A stretch of 64,000 nucleotides of DNA from an uncultured Bacilli bacterium (GCA_934168205.1 CAKPMX010000001.1:124001-188000), one strand, 5' to 3'; counted from the stretch's first letter, positions 1 to 10,094 are shown. Numbers and translations are program-made. Notes: generated by a model from the letters alone, not told the origin.

Positions 1-3000
1 GAAGTAGAACTATCAGCTAAACTACCACCACCGTAAATATCACCAGTAAATTCAGCACCAGTCACTAAAACATTATTAACATCAGTATTACCACCGATAT
101 TATTACCACCATAAACATTACCTACTTTACCAGACTTAATATAAACATTAGTAGTTGTAACTGTACCAGATTTATTAGATCCACCAAAGACATTATTAAC
201 AGTAGCCCCTTGTAAATAAATATTTGTAACTTCTTGGCCAGTGTTATTTCCACCACCATAGCTATTACCAATAACACCGCCATTTAAATAAACAAAATCA
301 GTTCCATTCGGACTACCTTTAGCATCATTTCCACCAAAGACATTACCAATATTTCCACCATTTATATTAACAGTAACATTTCCAAGAACAAATGGTGTAT
401 AAGTATTATCACCCTTTCCACCACCAAAGACTGACTGTGTTATAGTTCCTCTATTAACAGTAACATTTGTACCAAAATTAGAAACAATAGTGCCAACACT
501 ACTACCATTAACAGTACCATAGGCACTTCCACCATAGACATTACCATTAATTAATAACTCATTAGAAATACTATTATCTCCAATAACAACATCTACATTT
601 TTAGTAACAAAAGTATTATTACCTTCGCCACCTCCATAAACATCATTAACGATATTTCCACCTAAAACACTAACATTAGCATTTCCATAAACCGTTCCCT
701 GTGTCTTAGATCCACCAAAGACATTACCAATATTACCATCATAAATAGAAATATTAATAGTTGCCTCAACCGAAGAACTACCAGAACCATTATTATTTCC
801 ACCACCATATAATGACCCAGCTACAGTTCCACCTAATACTTTAATAGTTGTACTAGTACTAGTTGTTGCATCAATTCCAACTGCTCCATAGTTACCACCA
901 CCATAAACATTACGTTTAATAGTTGCATTACCATTTATAACAATACTAGAACTATTAGCAGTACCTATCTTAGATGAATTACTGTTTCCATTTCCTATAC
1001 CAAAAATAGAACCAGACTCAGCACCAAAGAGCTTACTATTATTATTAATTAATGTATCATCACCAACAACTGCTGTACCAGCAACATATATAAATGTACT
1101 TCCATCTAAAGTTCCACGATAACTACCTGTATCAGAACCAGTATATCCATTAGAACCACCAAAGACAGCGTAATTAACAACTCCACCAGTAAGGTTAACA
1201 ATTCTATTTCCATAAGTTGCTGAAGCACCAGCACCAGCAACAATCATATCAATTGAACCTCCCTTAACATTAATATATGTATCATTATAGTTACGCTTAG
1301 AACTATCTGTCAAAGGTCCACCAATTAAGTTATAAATCCAGCCACCTTCAATAGTAGCTTCTCTTGCTGAATAGTGAGTACCACCTCCACGGCCACCAGC
1401 ATAAACACCCGCAGAATAATCATACTTACCTGTCCCAAATTTACCAGATTTAATATTAGTATGAATAGCTATACTATTAGTTGTATTAGAACCATATACA
1501 GAACCACCCCAAGAGCCAGATGCACAATAATAAATTATTAAAGAATCATTATCACCTTTTATACGATCATAATCATTACCATATACAGCCAAACCATTTA
1601 CATATATTCTAGCTCCTGTATCTCCCCACCATTGAGAAGTATATTCCTCAACAGAGCCATTAGTTGCGGCTAACGTATTATAAAATCCAGACTCTACTAC
1701 TGTCCTATATTCAGTAGGAGAACCAGAAGAACCAGTAGATGCATTAGAACCAGCAATTACACCGAACGCTGTAATATAATTACTATATTGTTTTATTCCT
1801 TTACCAATTTTTAAATTATGCCAATTACCATAGATATAAGATGACTGATTAGTATTTGCAGTAGAATCAGAATTACTATAATTTCTTTCAGACGTTAAAG
1901 TAATATTTTCAATTCTTAAATCTGCACCAGCACTAATATGAGAACTTCTAATATTATAAGTTGCACGATTTCTATAATCATTACCATTATTAATACTAGT
2001 TAAAGTAAAAGGTTTACTATTAGAAATACTAGATGAAATGTCTCCTCTTAAAACAACAATATTAGTATCTCTTGTAACTAAGTAATAATAAGTATCATTT
2101 TCATCATAAACATTTTCATTATTATTAGCATCATAATATTGTAAATATTGATAATAAGTACAACCAGTTCTACTAGTACAAGTACCAGATAAATAATTAC
2201 CAGAATTATCATAATATCCTTCAATAGAGTTAGAATAGGAAACAGTTACTCGCTTAAATAATCCAGCTGAACTAGCCATATCTAAAAAAGCATTGTTTTC
2301 TTCATAGCCTACAATAGTTCTACTATATTCTCTCATACTACCATTAACTAACTCATAATAAGTAACACCAGGATCATACACACTACTAGTAGGATGATAA
2401 TAATATGTACAACCACCCCATGTATTACACCTATTACCAGAAATATTATTACCATAGTAGTCATATGATTCAGCCGGAAAGTAACTACGTCTATTAACAG
2501 TACCAGTAACATAGTAATCCCTCATATCATCTTCTCGATAAATAGGAGTTCCCTTACTTACTTCCTTCATACCAGCACTATTAATATTGTTATAAACCGT
2601 ATTCCAACTAGTGCCCGAAGAAGTAATTTCATATGTTGTAGCATTGACCCAGCTAGCTCTAAAATTAATCGAAATTACTTGATTAACATCTGTAACAGGT
2701 ATTCTTACATATCTAACATAAGTATCAGTATCTAAATAAATATAAGCCCCTGGATAATCAGTAACCCAACCATTAAAAGCTAAATTATCAGGTCTATTAC
2801 CATAAGGATTATCAATAAGTTCAAAAGTAACGTAGCCAGATTCAACTGGATAATATTTATAATATATAAACTTACTTTGTCTAGAATCAGCATCTAATCC
2901 AACATAACCAGTATAACTATCATTATGAACAGAAACACCATCATACTTAGCATATACTTTAACTAAATTATTACTATTATAGATATTTTGATCATTACCA

Positions 3001-4166
3001 GTAGGAAGTCTTCCTGTACTAGAAAAATCAGTATAATTAAGACCAATATAATTATTATAATCTGCAACTAAATCATTAACATAAACAGTATCACCATCTA
3101 TTGCTGAATCATGTAAAACTATAGACTCATTAGCAGAAAACGAAAATGTTGTAATTAAAGGTAAAGTACTAACATCTTCATTTCTTTTAATAGTTAAAAC
3201 AGAAGAATCATTATTCCAATAATAATCATTATCTAAATTATTATTAAGTAAATACAATAAATCAATAGCAGAAATCATATTATTATTACTATTATTAATA
3301 TAATTAGCTCCGTCATATGAATATTGATTAGTATGTTTACTATCAGAACTAATATAATTAGAGTTTGTATCATTAAATAACGAATTACTCTTAATGTTAG
3401 TAACAATATAATCAGTATCACAATTAACAGTATGACCGATTTTACCTACTGATAAAATATTATTAGTAGTAAATTCTAAATTGGCATAAATATTAAAGAA
3501 TTTACTTTCTTTAGAAATACTACCTACAACACCAGCCAAAATATTATCTGTTGACTCTGTAATATTCCTTAAGTCAATACTACTAGTAGTAATAGATATA
3601 TTAGAAATATTACTTTTTCCTTTAACAACACCAGCAATAGTACCAAGTCTATAATTTAATGTTGAACTGCTAGGACTAACAACAATATTATTTAAATTAG
3701 TATTTATAAATTCTCCATTTTCTATAATTGAAAATATACCATAATAATTATAATTATCAATAACTGAAGCATTAATTATTTTAATGTTTTTAAGAGTATA
3801 TCCATTGCCATCAAATACTCCAGAAAACACTCCAACAATTGCCTGTATCTCATGATTATCAAAATTTATACTGCTACCAAGTTTATAATATTTATCATTA
3901 TATAAATTGGCATTTTCTCCTTCAATTAACTTTTTAAAGTAAGCAAATTCTGCACCGGATTTAATAATGTAAGGATTATCTAAAGTTCCATTACCAGCAG
4001 AAAAAGACGAAGCAACTGTTACTCCATCCCACTTTTCTTCGGGATCATTACTAAAACTATTTTTAGCAGTAAGTAAACTAATTATACTAAAACAAGCTAT
4101 TAAAATAATTAAAGTATAAAATATATAAAATATTAACTTGTTATTAATTTTTCTACTTCCTGCCAA
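1..4166 (-). CDS. giant beta-helix surface adhesin, N-terminal part (C-terminus beyond window)
   Basis: The frame stays open from 4166 to the left edge, giving about 1,389 residues. The start is probably TTG at 4166, because GGAGG sits 7 bases upstream. An in-frame ATG at 4181, overlapping the stop of the signal peptidase gene as TAATG, has no ribosome site. The N-terminus has a short basic stretch and one hydrophobic segment (about residues 9-29), then a segment reading NGTLDNPYII and GLUG-like turns (GVFDGNGYTLKNI). From about residue 780 the protein is a long run of Gly/Asn/Val-rich turns of the type GNVYGGGN or NVFGGSN, typical of right-handed beta-helix adhesins. There is Cys-poor, Tyr/Asn/Ser-rich composition throughout. 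It is likely a secreted or wall-associated protein; ligand unknown. Any sorting signal would be off the edge. No homologue can be named. Confidence 0.8.
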   Translation of the reverse strand, partial: MAGSRKINNKLIFYIFYTLIILIACFSIISLLTAKNSFSNDPEEKWDGVTVASSFSAGNGTLDNPYIIKSGAEFAYFKKLIEGENANLYNDKYYKLGSSINFDNHEIQAIVGVFSGVFDGNGYTLKNIKIINASVIDNYNYYGIFSIIENGEFINTNLNNIVVSPSSSTLNYRLGTIAGVVKGKSNISNISITTSSIDLRNITESTDNILAGVVGSISKESKFFNIYANLEFTTNNILSVGKIGHTVNCDTDYIVTNIKSNSLFNDTNSNYISSDSKHTNQYSYDGANYINNSNNNMISAIDLLYLLNNNLDNDYYWNNDSSVLTIKRNEDVSTLPLITTFSFSANESIVLHDSAIDGDTVYVNDLVADYNNYIGLNYTDFSSTGRLPTGNDQNIYNSNNLVKVYAKYDGVSVHNDSYTGYVGLDADSRQSKFIYYKYYPVESGYVTFELIDNPYGNRPDNLAFNGWVTDYPGAYIYLDTDTYVRYVRIPVTDVNQVISINFRASWVNATTYEITSSGTSWNTVYNNINSAGMKEVSKGTPIYREDDMRDYYVTGTVNRRSYFPAESYDYYGNNISGNRCNTWGGCTYYYHPTSSVYDPGVTYYELVNGSMREYSRTIVGYEENNAFLDMASSAGLFKRVTVSYSNSIEGYYDNSGNYLSGTCTSRTGCTYYQYLQYYDANNNENVYDENDTYYYLVTRDTNIVVLRGDISSSISNSKPFTLTSINNGNDYRNRATYNIRSSHISAGADLRIENITLTSERNYSNSDSTANTNQSSYIYGNWHNLKIGKGIKQYSNYITAFGVIAGSNASTGSSGSPTEYRTVVESGFYNTLAATNGSVEEYTSQWWGDTGARIYVNGLAVYGNDYDRIKGDNDSLIIYYCASGSWGGSVYGSNTTNSIAIHTNIKSGKFGTGKYDYSAGVYAGGRGGGTHYSAREATIEGGWIYNLIGGPLTDSSKRNYNDTYINVKGGSIDMIVAGAGASATYGNRIVNLTGGVVNYAVFGGSNGYTGSDTGSYRGTLDGSTFIYVAGTAVVGDDTLINNNSKLFGAESGSIFGIGNGNSNSSKIGTANSSSIVINGNATIKRNVYGGGNYGAVGIDATTSTSTTIKVLGGTVAGSLYGGGNNNGSGSSSVEATINISIYDGNIGNVFGGSKTQGTVYGNANVSVLGGNIVNDVYGGGEGNNTFVTKNVDVVIGDNSISNELLINGNVYGGSAYGTVNGSSVGTIVSNFGTNVTVNRGTITQSVFGGGKGDNTYTPFVLGNVTVNINGGNIGNVFGGNDAKGSPNGTDFVYLNGGVIGNSYGGGNNTGQEVTNIYLQGATVNNVFGGSNKSGTVTTTNVYIKSGKVGNVYGGNNIGGNTDVNNVLVTGAEFTGDIYGGGSLADSST

Positions 4167-4180
4167 AGCAAATCCCTCCA

Positions 4181-5428
4181 TTAATTATTTACATAACTTT
4201 TTAGTTTTACGTATTTTTCAATCCTTTCAAGTTCAAAAACATTTTTATTATCAAATTTCATTGGTATTTTTTGCATAAAAGTAATTAAAGACTTTAATTG
4301 TTTTCTACCATAAGTATCATTCTTTTTTACTTCTTTAAAATAGCCAAGTTTATCTATTTGTATTTTATATTTCATAATCTTATAAATACCATCAAAGAAT
4401 TCCTCATCATTATATAAAATAGCAAAAGTTAAAATTCTTAAAAATACATAAATTGGCATATCATATATTTTATTACGAAGATTTTCATATAATCCTGCTC
4501 TATCTAAATCATAATCATATATTTCTTTAAATGTTGGATGATTGATGGCTTCTTCTAATTCTATCAAATCACCAGTATTAACAATAAGAGCAAGCTTATA
4601 AACATATTGATATTTTGTTAACCATTTTTTATTAATTCTTGTAGTTGTCAAACTATCATTTTTAATTCTTAATAAATTAGATATTTGTTCTAATAATTCC
4701 CTTTCTCTCTCTCTCGCCGTATTTCTTTCTTTTGTAACAATACTGTTATTATCAATATCTATAACATCCTCTACTTCTAATATTTCAATTTCTTCTTCAC
4801 TTTCGAGTTCTTTTTCTTGAGCTTTTTCTATATTAGCAATTTCGTTTAAAGGTATTGTAACTGTAAGACCGGATTTTTCTTCCTTCTTATGTTCTTTAGT
4901 AACGAATATTTCTTCTGGAACAGTACCAGAAACAACCTTCTTTTTTTCTTTTATAATATATTTTTGAATAATATTATCAAAATTAATTAGAGCTAGAAAT
5001 ATAAATAAAATCAAAAAAGTTGCGACTAGCTTAAGTATAAAACTAGGTGAAATAGCAAGTTTTACAACACCTACAAGTTGATCATTAGTAATTGGATTAT
5101 CTTCAGCATTATTAACATCTCCTTGAGCAATTAATTTACCAGATACTTTTCTTACTAATCTATGTGTAATAATTTCACCATCATCATTAACATAAGTAAT
5201 AATATCATTTAAATTTGCATCCTTAGAAAGTTTTACTATTATTATATCGTCAACTTCTAATGTACCTGACATACTCCCAGTTTTAACAACAAAATAAGTA
5301 TAACCAAAGACATTTACATAGTCTTTTTTCATAATATCAGTTACTACAAAAGTATATATACACAAACTTACTAATAAAACTAAAAAAGTATAAGCAATAG
5401 ACTTAAATATTTTTTTTAAGTAAGTCAT
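4181..5428 (-). CDS. SipW-like (S26B, ER-type) signal peptidase I with C-terminal extension
   Basis: Membrane serine protease that removes signal peptides from secreted proteins. Membrane segments lie at about residues 11-30 and 130-148. The catalytic Ser is S52 in KTGSMSGT and the base is H89 in ITHRL, the Ser/His pair of archaeal/ER-type peptidases such as Bacillus SipW rather than the Ser/Lys of ordinary type I enzymes; QGD (D104) matches the next conserved box. At 415 residues it is about twice the size of SipW. The extra ~240 residues after the second membrane segment are charged, acidic then helical, and unrecognised. SipW in Bacillus processes TasA-type fibre proteins; two TasA-like proteins lie 4 kb upstream. 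The giant adhesin gene overlaps its stop codon, so they are probably co-translated. Confidence 0.85.
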   Translation of the reverse strand: MTYLKKIFKSIAYTFLVLLVSLCIYTFVVTDIMKKDYVNVFGYTYFVVKTGSMSGTLEVDDIIIVKLSKDANLNDIITYVNDDGEIITHRLVRKVSGKLIAQGDVNNAEDNPITNDQLVGVVKLAISPSFILKLVATFLILFIFLALINFDNIIQKYIIKEKKKVVSGTVPEEIFVTKEHKKEEKSGLTVTIPLNEIANIEKAQEKELESEEEIEILEVEDVIDIDNNSIVTKERNTARERERELLEQISNLLRIKNDSLTTTRINKKWLTKYQYVYKLALIVNTGDLIELEEAINHPTFKEIYDYDLDRAGLYENLRNKIYDMPIYVFLRILTFAILYNDEEFFDGIYKIMKYKIQIDKLGYFKEVKKNDTYGRKQLKSLITFMQKIPMKFDNKNVFELERIEKYVKLKSYVNN

Positions 5429-5492
5429 TAAACCACCACTCTATCTATTCTTTCATTATCAATTATAACATAGTAAAATGCAAAATACCATA

Positions 5493-5522
5493 CAAAAAGC
5501 CATGGAATTTTCATTCCATGGC
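5493..5522 (-). terminator. rho-independent terminator
   Basis: A perfect 10-bp stem (GCCATGGAAT / ATTCCATGGC, loop of 4) is followed on the minus strand by TTTTT. It ends the 9.0-5.5 kb operon and isolates the sipW-adhesin pair. Confidence 0.85.
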
Positions 5523-5539
5523 TAAATAAAATATTAATT

Positions 5540-6781
5540 TTATAAATCATCATCAATTATTTTATTCTTAAAGTCAACAACACTTTCTAGAGCATCATTG
5601 CTAATAGGATTTTGTTGTTGTTCATCTAAATTTTCAAACTCAAAATCGTCAAATTTATTATCATCATCGTTTTTCTTTTTATCCATATAAACTTTACCAC
5701 CAACTACACCAGCAGAGGCAACGCCAACACCTGCTATTGCTGGAATAGCAATACTAGATCCAGATTTTCCCTCTACATTTTTACCATTAATAGTAGTATT
5801 AGGAACATCAGGTGTAACGATTGAAGTAACAGTAGAAACAACATCATCAAATAAATTATCTTCATCTTCATCTAAATTAGGAATTGGCTCTTCCGGCTCA
5901 ATAATATCATCAATTTTTTCCGCCTCAAGTTTAGAATCAATTTTGTTTCTACTTTCAACTCCTTTAGAAAAAGCATTTCCAAGCACAGAAGTAGCTCCAG
6001 CTGAAACTATACCATTTGAGTTCTTTACAGCATCAATTAATAAGTCTTTAGCTGAAATATTAGTAATATTATCTGTAACACTATCTTCCATAGGGATATT
6101 ATCGGCACCATCAAGTTCATCATTTTTCTCAATATCAGTAGAAAATATAGGTGTGACATCTTCATTTTTTGGAATTTCAACAGTTTTGGTAGGCTCAATA
6201 GATTCAATGTCTGGCGCAGAAAGAGTTCCTGCAGAAGCAGCTCCATAATAAGATGAATTTCCAAGAAAACTATCATCACCTTCACCAATATTTATCAAAG
6301 TAGATAAAATGTCTCTAGCAGCATATACATTAGTACCATTAGAATAATCAATAATAGCCTGTCTTAATTCTTCAATAGCACTAATAAGATGACTAAAATT
6401 AGGTGCATCATTAAATCCTTTCAAACCACCAGTTTCCTTACCATCATCATAAAAAATATTTTTTAAAGTTTCCGCTTCAAAACCAGCACCATTTATAACA
6501 TTGTTCCATACATGATCATAAAATTCAGAATCACCAGTAGCTGTATTATACCAACTGCAATATATAATATCGTTTTCTGCTTTAGAAAAACTGCTGTGAA
6601 AATTCTCTGCACTATCTCGCAAATCTCTCAAACTTTCAAGTACAAATTCGATATCATCATCAGACCACATAGAAAGAGAATCTGAATAAGAAACACTTTT
6701 TTTATTAGCAATAGTATTCTCTAAAGTACCAGCACCAACAATTGCACCTTGTGCTACTGCTGCACCATCAATATCAGCCAT
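5540..6781 (-). CDS. acidic protein of unknown function with one membrane-like segment
   Basis: 413 residues, start ATG with AAGGAGG 6 bases upstream. I do not recognise a family. The first ~180 residues are predicted mixed helical and contain several Trp and Tyr residues (SMWSDDDIEF, SWYNTATGDSEFYDHVW). The middle is a low-complexity acidic linker. A Gly/Ala/Val-rich hydrophobic stretch lies at about 345-366, followed by lysines and a short acidic tail. It is the last gene of a four-gene operon (9022 to 5540), with an 11-base gap from the preceding gene. The layout (helical head, disordered linker, single membrane segment near the C-terminus) would fit a surface or secretion-related protein, but that is inference only. 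Confidence 0.6.
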   Translation of the reverse strand: MADIDGAAVAQGAIVGAGTLENTIANKKSVSYSDSLSMWSDDDIEFVLESLRDLRDSAENFHSSFSKAENDIIYCSWYNTATGDSEFYDHVWNNVINGAGFEAETLKNIFYDDGKETGGLKGFNDAPNFSHLISAIEELRQAIIDYSNGTNVYAARDILSTLINIGEGDDSFLGNSSYYGAASAGTLSAPDIESIEPTKTVEIPKNEDVTPIFSTDIEKNDELDGADNIPMEDSVTDNITNISAKDLLIDAVKNSNGIVSAGATSVLGNAFSKGVESRNKIDSKLEAEKIDDIIEPEEPIPNLDEDEDNLFDDVVSTVTSIVTPDVPNTTINGKNVEGKSGSSIAIPAIAGVGVASAGVVGGKVYMDKKKNDDDNKFDDFEFENLDEQQQNPISNDALESVVDFKNKIIDDDL

Positions 6782-6792
6782 AAAAAACCTCC

Positions 6793-7155
6793 TTACCCAA
6801 TATTAGCTTGACGTATGCTTCGCTCTGCAAGTTCTTTTTCCCTAACTTTAGCTTGATAAGCCTGAAATTCAGCTTCTTGCTTAGCTTTCAATTTTTTAAA
6901 GTATTCACGTCTATCCTCAGTATATTTATTTATAGCATCTTTAAAAATATCCAATTCTTCAAGTAATTTTTCAAATAATACTCTAGAACCAACATCACCA
7001 ACATTCATAATATCATTTTCCGTAAGTAAATCAATATAAGATTTAGCTTTAGAATAAAAATTACTACATTCAGTATTGATTATACCTTTATCTTTACCAT
7101 AGAATTTATACACATCATTCATATTAACAATCTGACTCTCACTAGTTATTGCCAA
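6793..7155 (-). CDS. small helical protein of unknown function
   Basis: 120 residues if started at TTG 7155, which has GGTGA 5 bases upstream; the longer frame to 7167 has no ribosome site. The protein is almost entirely helical, and the C-terminal 50 residues (KKLKAKQEAEFQAY and following) are Lys/Glu/Gln-rich, like a coiled coil. No signal peptide or membrane segment. It is followed 11 bases later by the 413-residue membrane protein. The size and helical character recall WXG100-type secretion substrates, but there is no clear WXG turn, so I do not call it one. Confidence 0.55.
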   Translation of the reverse strand: MAITSESQIVNMNDVYKFYGKDKGIINTECSNFYSKAKSYIDLLTENDIMNVGDVGSRVLFEKLLEELDIFKDAINKYTEDRREYFKKLKAKQEAEFQAYQAKVREKELAERSIRQANIG

Positions 7156-7236
7156 ACAAATCACCAACTTTCATATTCTAATTATATTATATACTAAAAT
7201 ATCAATTAAACACTAAGTATTTAACACTACTTTACA

Positions 7237-8895
7237 CTAAATAACATCTTCAATAACATCATCATCTATTTCAACAGGGTCAAAATTTTTAAATTTAATA
7301 ATAAAATTAATATTTTCCAAAGACAATTTACTTTTAGAAATATCATAAACAGTCTTTACATAATTAACTGTATCCATAAAAGCATCCAATGAATCATTAT
7401 TAATATCATCAGCAGTAACATTAATACCTAATAATCTATATTTGTCAACTATTACTAAAGGAACAGAAGAATTAGTAAATGCGTAAATCTTAGTTAAAAA
7501 TTCATTATATGGACTATAAATAAAATCAAAATATTTATCTAGTTCTTCATCAAAAGAAAAATTAACATCTTCAGCAAAATGTTCTTTAAACATCTTCTCT
7601 AAATAATAATAAGAACTATAGCTTAAAGAAAACAAATCATATAAACTAGAAACATTAGTAGTATTTTTATTAATCATATCAACTATTTCTAAATCATGTA
7701 ATTCATCATATAATGTAACAAGTTTTAATATTTCTTCATTTATTTCTAATTTAGTACTCTTCTCTTCTTGTGGATTTACTCGGTGAAATAATCCTTTCTT
7801 ACCAGTAGCTTTAAGATAATCATTATAAATCTTACTTCTTTTAGCTTCTTCGGTTTTAACTTCCTTAAGTTTTTGTTCATACAAAGTCTTATTTTCATTA
7901 CGTTTATTATATTTATCTTGCATATCTTTAATAATAAACTCATATCTATAATACATCTTTAAAACACCAAGAGTATGAGATAAATCAACCATATCATTAT
8001 AATATTTAGATTTATCAGTTAATTCTTCAAAAGTACCATCTATTACAAATTGATCAAAATTTTTAATTCTCGTAGATGAATCCTTTAAATAATCCAAAAT
8101 ATTTTTCTTTTTAGACATAAACGTCTCTAAATTATAATAATCATCTCTCGCTATTTTAATCTCTAAATTACTAATATCATTCAAATACTTATTAAGTAAT
8201 TCATTCTTAGATAAACCAGTTGAATTTAAAAGATCAATTGCCTTAGAGTTACTATAAATATCTAACTTTTCTTTATATTTATCCATAAGAAACCATAAAT
8301 TAAGTTTAATATGTTTAATAATATCAGGACATTCCCAATAAATATTATCAAAAGACTTTTTCATGATATCATTAAAATCATTATTGCCAAAAGAATTAAT
8401 AAATAATGACATATATTCATAAGTAAACATTGAATAAGTAAAATCTTCAGCATTAAGACTAACACCTGCATCCTTAAATATATTAAAAATCTTACTCAAA
8501 ATATCATTAACATCATTTAAAGAAACACTATCATCTATATCAATTTTACTAATCAAACTAAAAATATTAAGTTTAAAGAAAGAACTGTATTTATCATTAT
8601 TAAATATAATAGTCTTTTTATAATTAGATAATTTTTCACGATACTTATCATATTCTAATGTATTATCTTTTGGATATATCTCATTAACTTTCTTCTTAAT
8701 TAATTTATATATATCTTTTTCGTATCTCATAAATTTATCAATTTCTTTATTTATATAAGCATTTCTTTCTTTGATAGCTTTATTATGAAATTTTTCTTTC
8801 ATTTTTTTAGTACCAGATTTAAGTTCTAATTCAAATTCATCAATATGTTTAGTATTAATAGAAATATCTTTATTAATAACCGTTAATCTATTCAT
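7237..8895 (-). CDS. large helical cytoplasmic protein of unknown function
   Basis: 552 residues from ATG 8895, which overlaps the end of the preceding 44-residue gene by 8 bases; a 12-residue N-terminal extension to 8931 is unlikely. Very rich in Lys, Asn, Asp, Ile and Leu, helical, with coiled-coil character around residues 325-370 (KYNKRNENKTLYEQKLKEV). It begins RLTVINKDISINTKHIDEF and has no signal peptide or membrane helix. Unrecognised. It belongs to the same operon as the two genes that follow and the small gene before it. Confidence 0.55.
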   Translation of the reverse strand: MNRLTVINKDISINTKHIDEFELELKSGTKKMKEKFHNKAIKERNAYINKEIDKFMRYEKDIYKLIKKKVNEIYPKDNTLEYDKYREKLSNYKKTIIFNNDKYSSFFKLNIFSLISKIDIDDSVSLNDVNDILSKIFNIFKDAGVSLNAEDFTYSMFTYEYMSLFINSFGNNDFNDIMKKSFDNIYWECPDIIKHIKLNLWFLMDKYKEKLDIYSNSKAIDLLNSTGLSKNELLNKYLNDISNLEIKIARDDYYNLETFMSKKKNILDYLKDSSTRIKNFDQFVIDGTFEELTDKSKYYNDMVDLSHTLGVLKMYYRYEFIIKDMQDKYNKRNENKTLYEQKLKEVKTEEAKRSKIYNDYLKATGKKGLFHRVNPQEEKSTKLEINEEILKLVTLYDELHDLEIVDMINKNTTNVSSLYDLFSLSYSSYYYLEKMFKEHFAEDVNFSFDEELDKYFDFIYSPYNEFLTKIYAFTNSSVPLVIVDKYRLLGINVTADDINNDSLDAFMDTVNYVKTVYDISKSKLSLENINFIIKFKNFDPVEIDDDVIEDVI

Positions 8896-9022
8896 TAGTA
8901 GTACCTTCGCTTTCTTCAAGAATGCTATCATTTAAATATTTAATATGCTTAAGTATTTCTTCATATAATTCAACTAATTCTTCGTTATTTAATTCTAAAA
9001 TATCAACTATATCTTCTTTCAT
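8888..9022 (-). CDS. 44-residue acidic protein, first gene of unknown operon
   Basis: ATG at 9022 is preceded by AAGGTG with about 6 bases of spacing, and ends at TAG 8888-8890. The product starts MKEDIVDILELNNEELVELY and is a single very acidic Leu-rich helix. Its stop overlaps the start of the 552-residue gene (ATGAATAG), which suggests coupled translation. Too short to assign a family. Confidence 0.5.
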   Translation of the reverse strand: MKEDIVDILELNNEELVELYEEILKHIKYLNDSILEESEGTTNE

Positions 9023-9039
9023 ATAATCACACCTTATAA

Positions 9040-9069
9040 TAGAATAAAAGACCTTCAACTGAAGGTCTT
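9040..9069 (-). terminator. terminator after TasA-like gene (hairpin usable in both directions)
   Basis: AAGACCTTC, a 4-base loop and GAAGGTCTT form a 9-bp stem at 9048-9069, followed on the minus strand by TTTATTC. It separates the TasA-like genes from the unknown operon. The plus side also has a T-rich tail. Confidence 0.75.
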
Positions 9070-9086
9070 ACTTTTTTTATAAAATA

Positions 9087-10094
9087 TTATGCCTTATCTA
9101 ATGTACTGAATTGTAAGTTATAAGCAACTGCACCACCAGAAGCATTATCTTCACAGTCAACATCTTGACCTTCAACCCACATATAAATTCTAACCTTTGT
9201 AACACCTGCTTTTAAATCGAATAATCTTTCATATTTTGTTGTAGGTATTCCAGCAGCAGTAGTTGAAATGTTTGGCGTAACATCAGCAAAATAATCAGCT
9301 TCAGCAGAATTCAAAGGAATGTTTGCTGTATCAGAAATATCTTTTTTTACACCTTTATAGGCAAGTTTAGGTGCGCCTGCTTGTTGTGTAGAAATTTGAT
9401 AAACATCGGCAGCGTGTTTAACAGCAGCAGCTGTATGAACATCATTATTTGGTTCCCAAATAATAGGTGCTACAGTACCATCATTCTTTAAAGCCCTAAT
9501 AGTATCAGCATCAGCACCAGCAGCAAGATTTCCTTGTTCAACAAAAGCAACACGAGCAGCATTTTGAATACCAGTAGCTGTTTTTGAAGCAGCAACGCTT
9601 GAACTAGAAGTTAAATATACAGTAGCAGCAGCATTTGTTTGAAAGAATAAATCGAATACTACAAAATCACCAGAAGTAGTTGATTTAGTTTCAGTACTTT
9701 GTTGAGCAGTTAAAATATAATTACCTGCTGCATTAGATTCTACAGTACCAACAAACATTTTCATAAACCCAGTCGTTCCATCAATTTCACCAATGGTAGA
9801 AGTTGGTTTAATAGTAGCTGTTTCTCTAGGTAACTGATTCGTATTTCCAGTATAAGTAACACCAGTAATATCATCATTTGAAATTACCGTTTTCCAAGTA
9901 GCAGCATCTGTTGAAATTTGTAATCCTTCAGATGTAGTAACATTAACGTCGATCTCACTAACAGTAACTGTCTTATTAGCAGTAAACCAAGCATAAGTAC
10001 TTGCTGTTAAAATGACACCAGTAAATAAGATCATCAATATTGCTATAAATATTTTCTTACTTTTTTTTCTTTTTTTAGAATTTCTTTTTTCCAT
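9087..10094 (-). CDS. TasA/camelysin-like secreted protein
   Basis: 335 residues from ATG 10094 (AAGGAG 11 bases and GAGG 3 bases upstream; a GTG at 10106 sits directly on the ribosome site). The N-terminus is Lys/Arg-rich, followed by a hydrophobic segment ending TASTYAWFTANKTV. This STYAWFT-type junction is characteristic of SipW-processed TasA/camelysin-family proteins in Firmicutes. The mature part is Ala/Thr-rich beta protein. The C-terminal region YMWVEGQDVDCEDNASGG matches VVWIEGDDPECKNDLLGG in the upstream neighbour, so the two are paralogues. It is followed by a terminator. Likely exported and possibly fibre-forming; the peptidase at 4181-5428 is the candidate processing enzyme. Confidence 0.75.
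   Translation of the reverse strand: MEKRNSKKRKKSKKIFIAILMILFTGVILTASTYAWFTANKTVTVSEIDVNVTTSEGLQISTDAATWKTVISNDDITGVTYTGNTNQLPRETATIKPTSTIGEIDGTTGFMKMFVGTVESNAAGNYILTAQQSTETKSTTSGDFVVFDLFFQTNAAATVYLTSSSSVAASKTATGIQNAARVAFVEQGNLAAGADADTIRALKNDGTVAPIIWEPNNDVHTAAAVKHAADVYQISTQQAGAPKLAYKGVKKDISDTANIPLNSAEADYFADVTPNISTTAAGIPTTKYERLFDLKAGVTKVRIYMWVEGQDVDCEDNASGGAVAYNLQFSTLDKA

Noticed and set aside
1..4166. Repeated TTACCACCA-type units as a possible CRISPR or DNA repeat array
   Set aside because: Repeat units vary, have no fixed period and encode Gly-Gly-Asn turns in one open frame.
5943..6288. Plus- and minus-strand frames of 83-101 residues inside the 413-residue gene
   Set aside because: Overlap a well-started gene, composition is that of shadow frames.
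6793..7155. WXG100 (type VII secretion) protein
   Set aside because: Helical and small, but lacks the WXG turn and no EssC-type ATPase is nearby.
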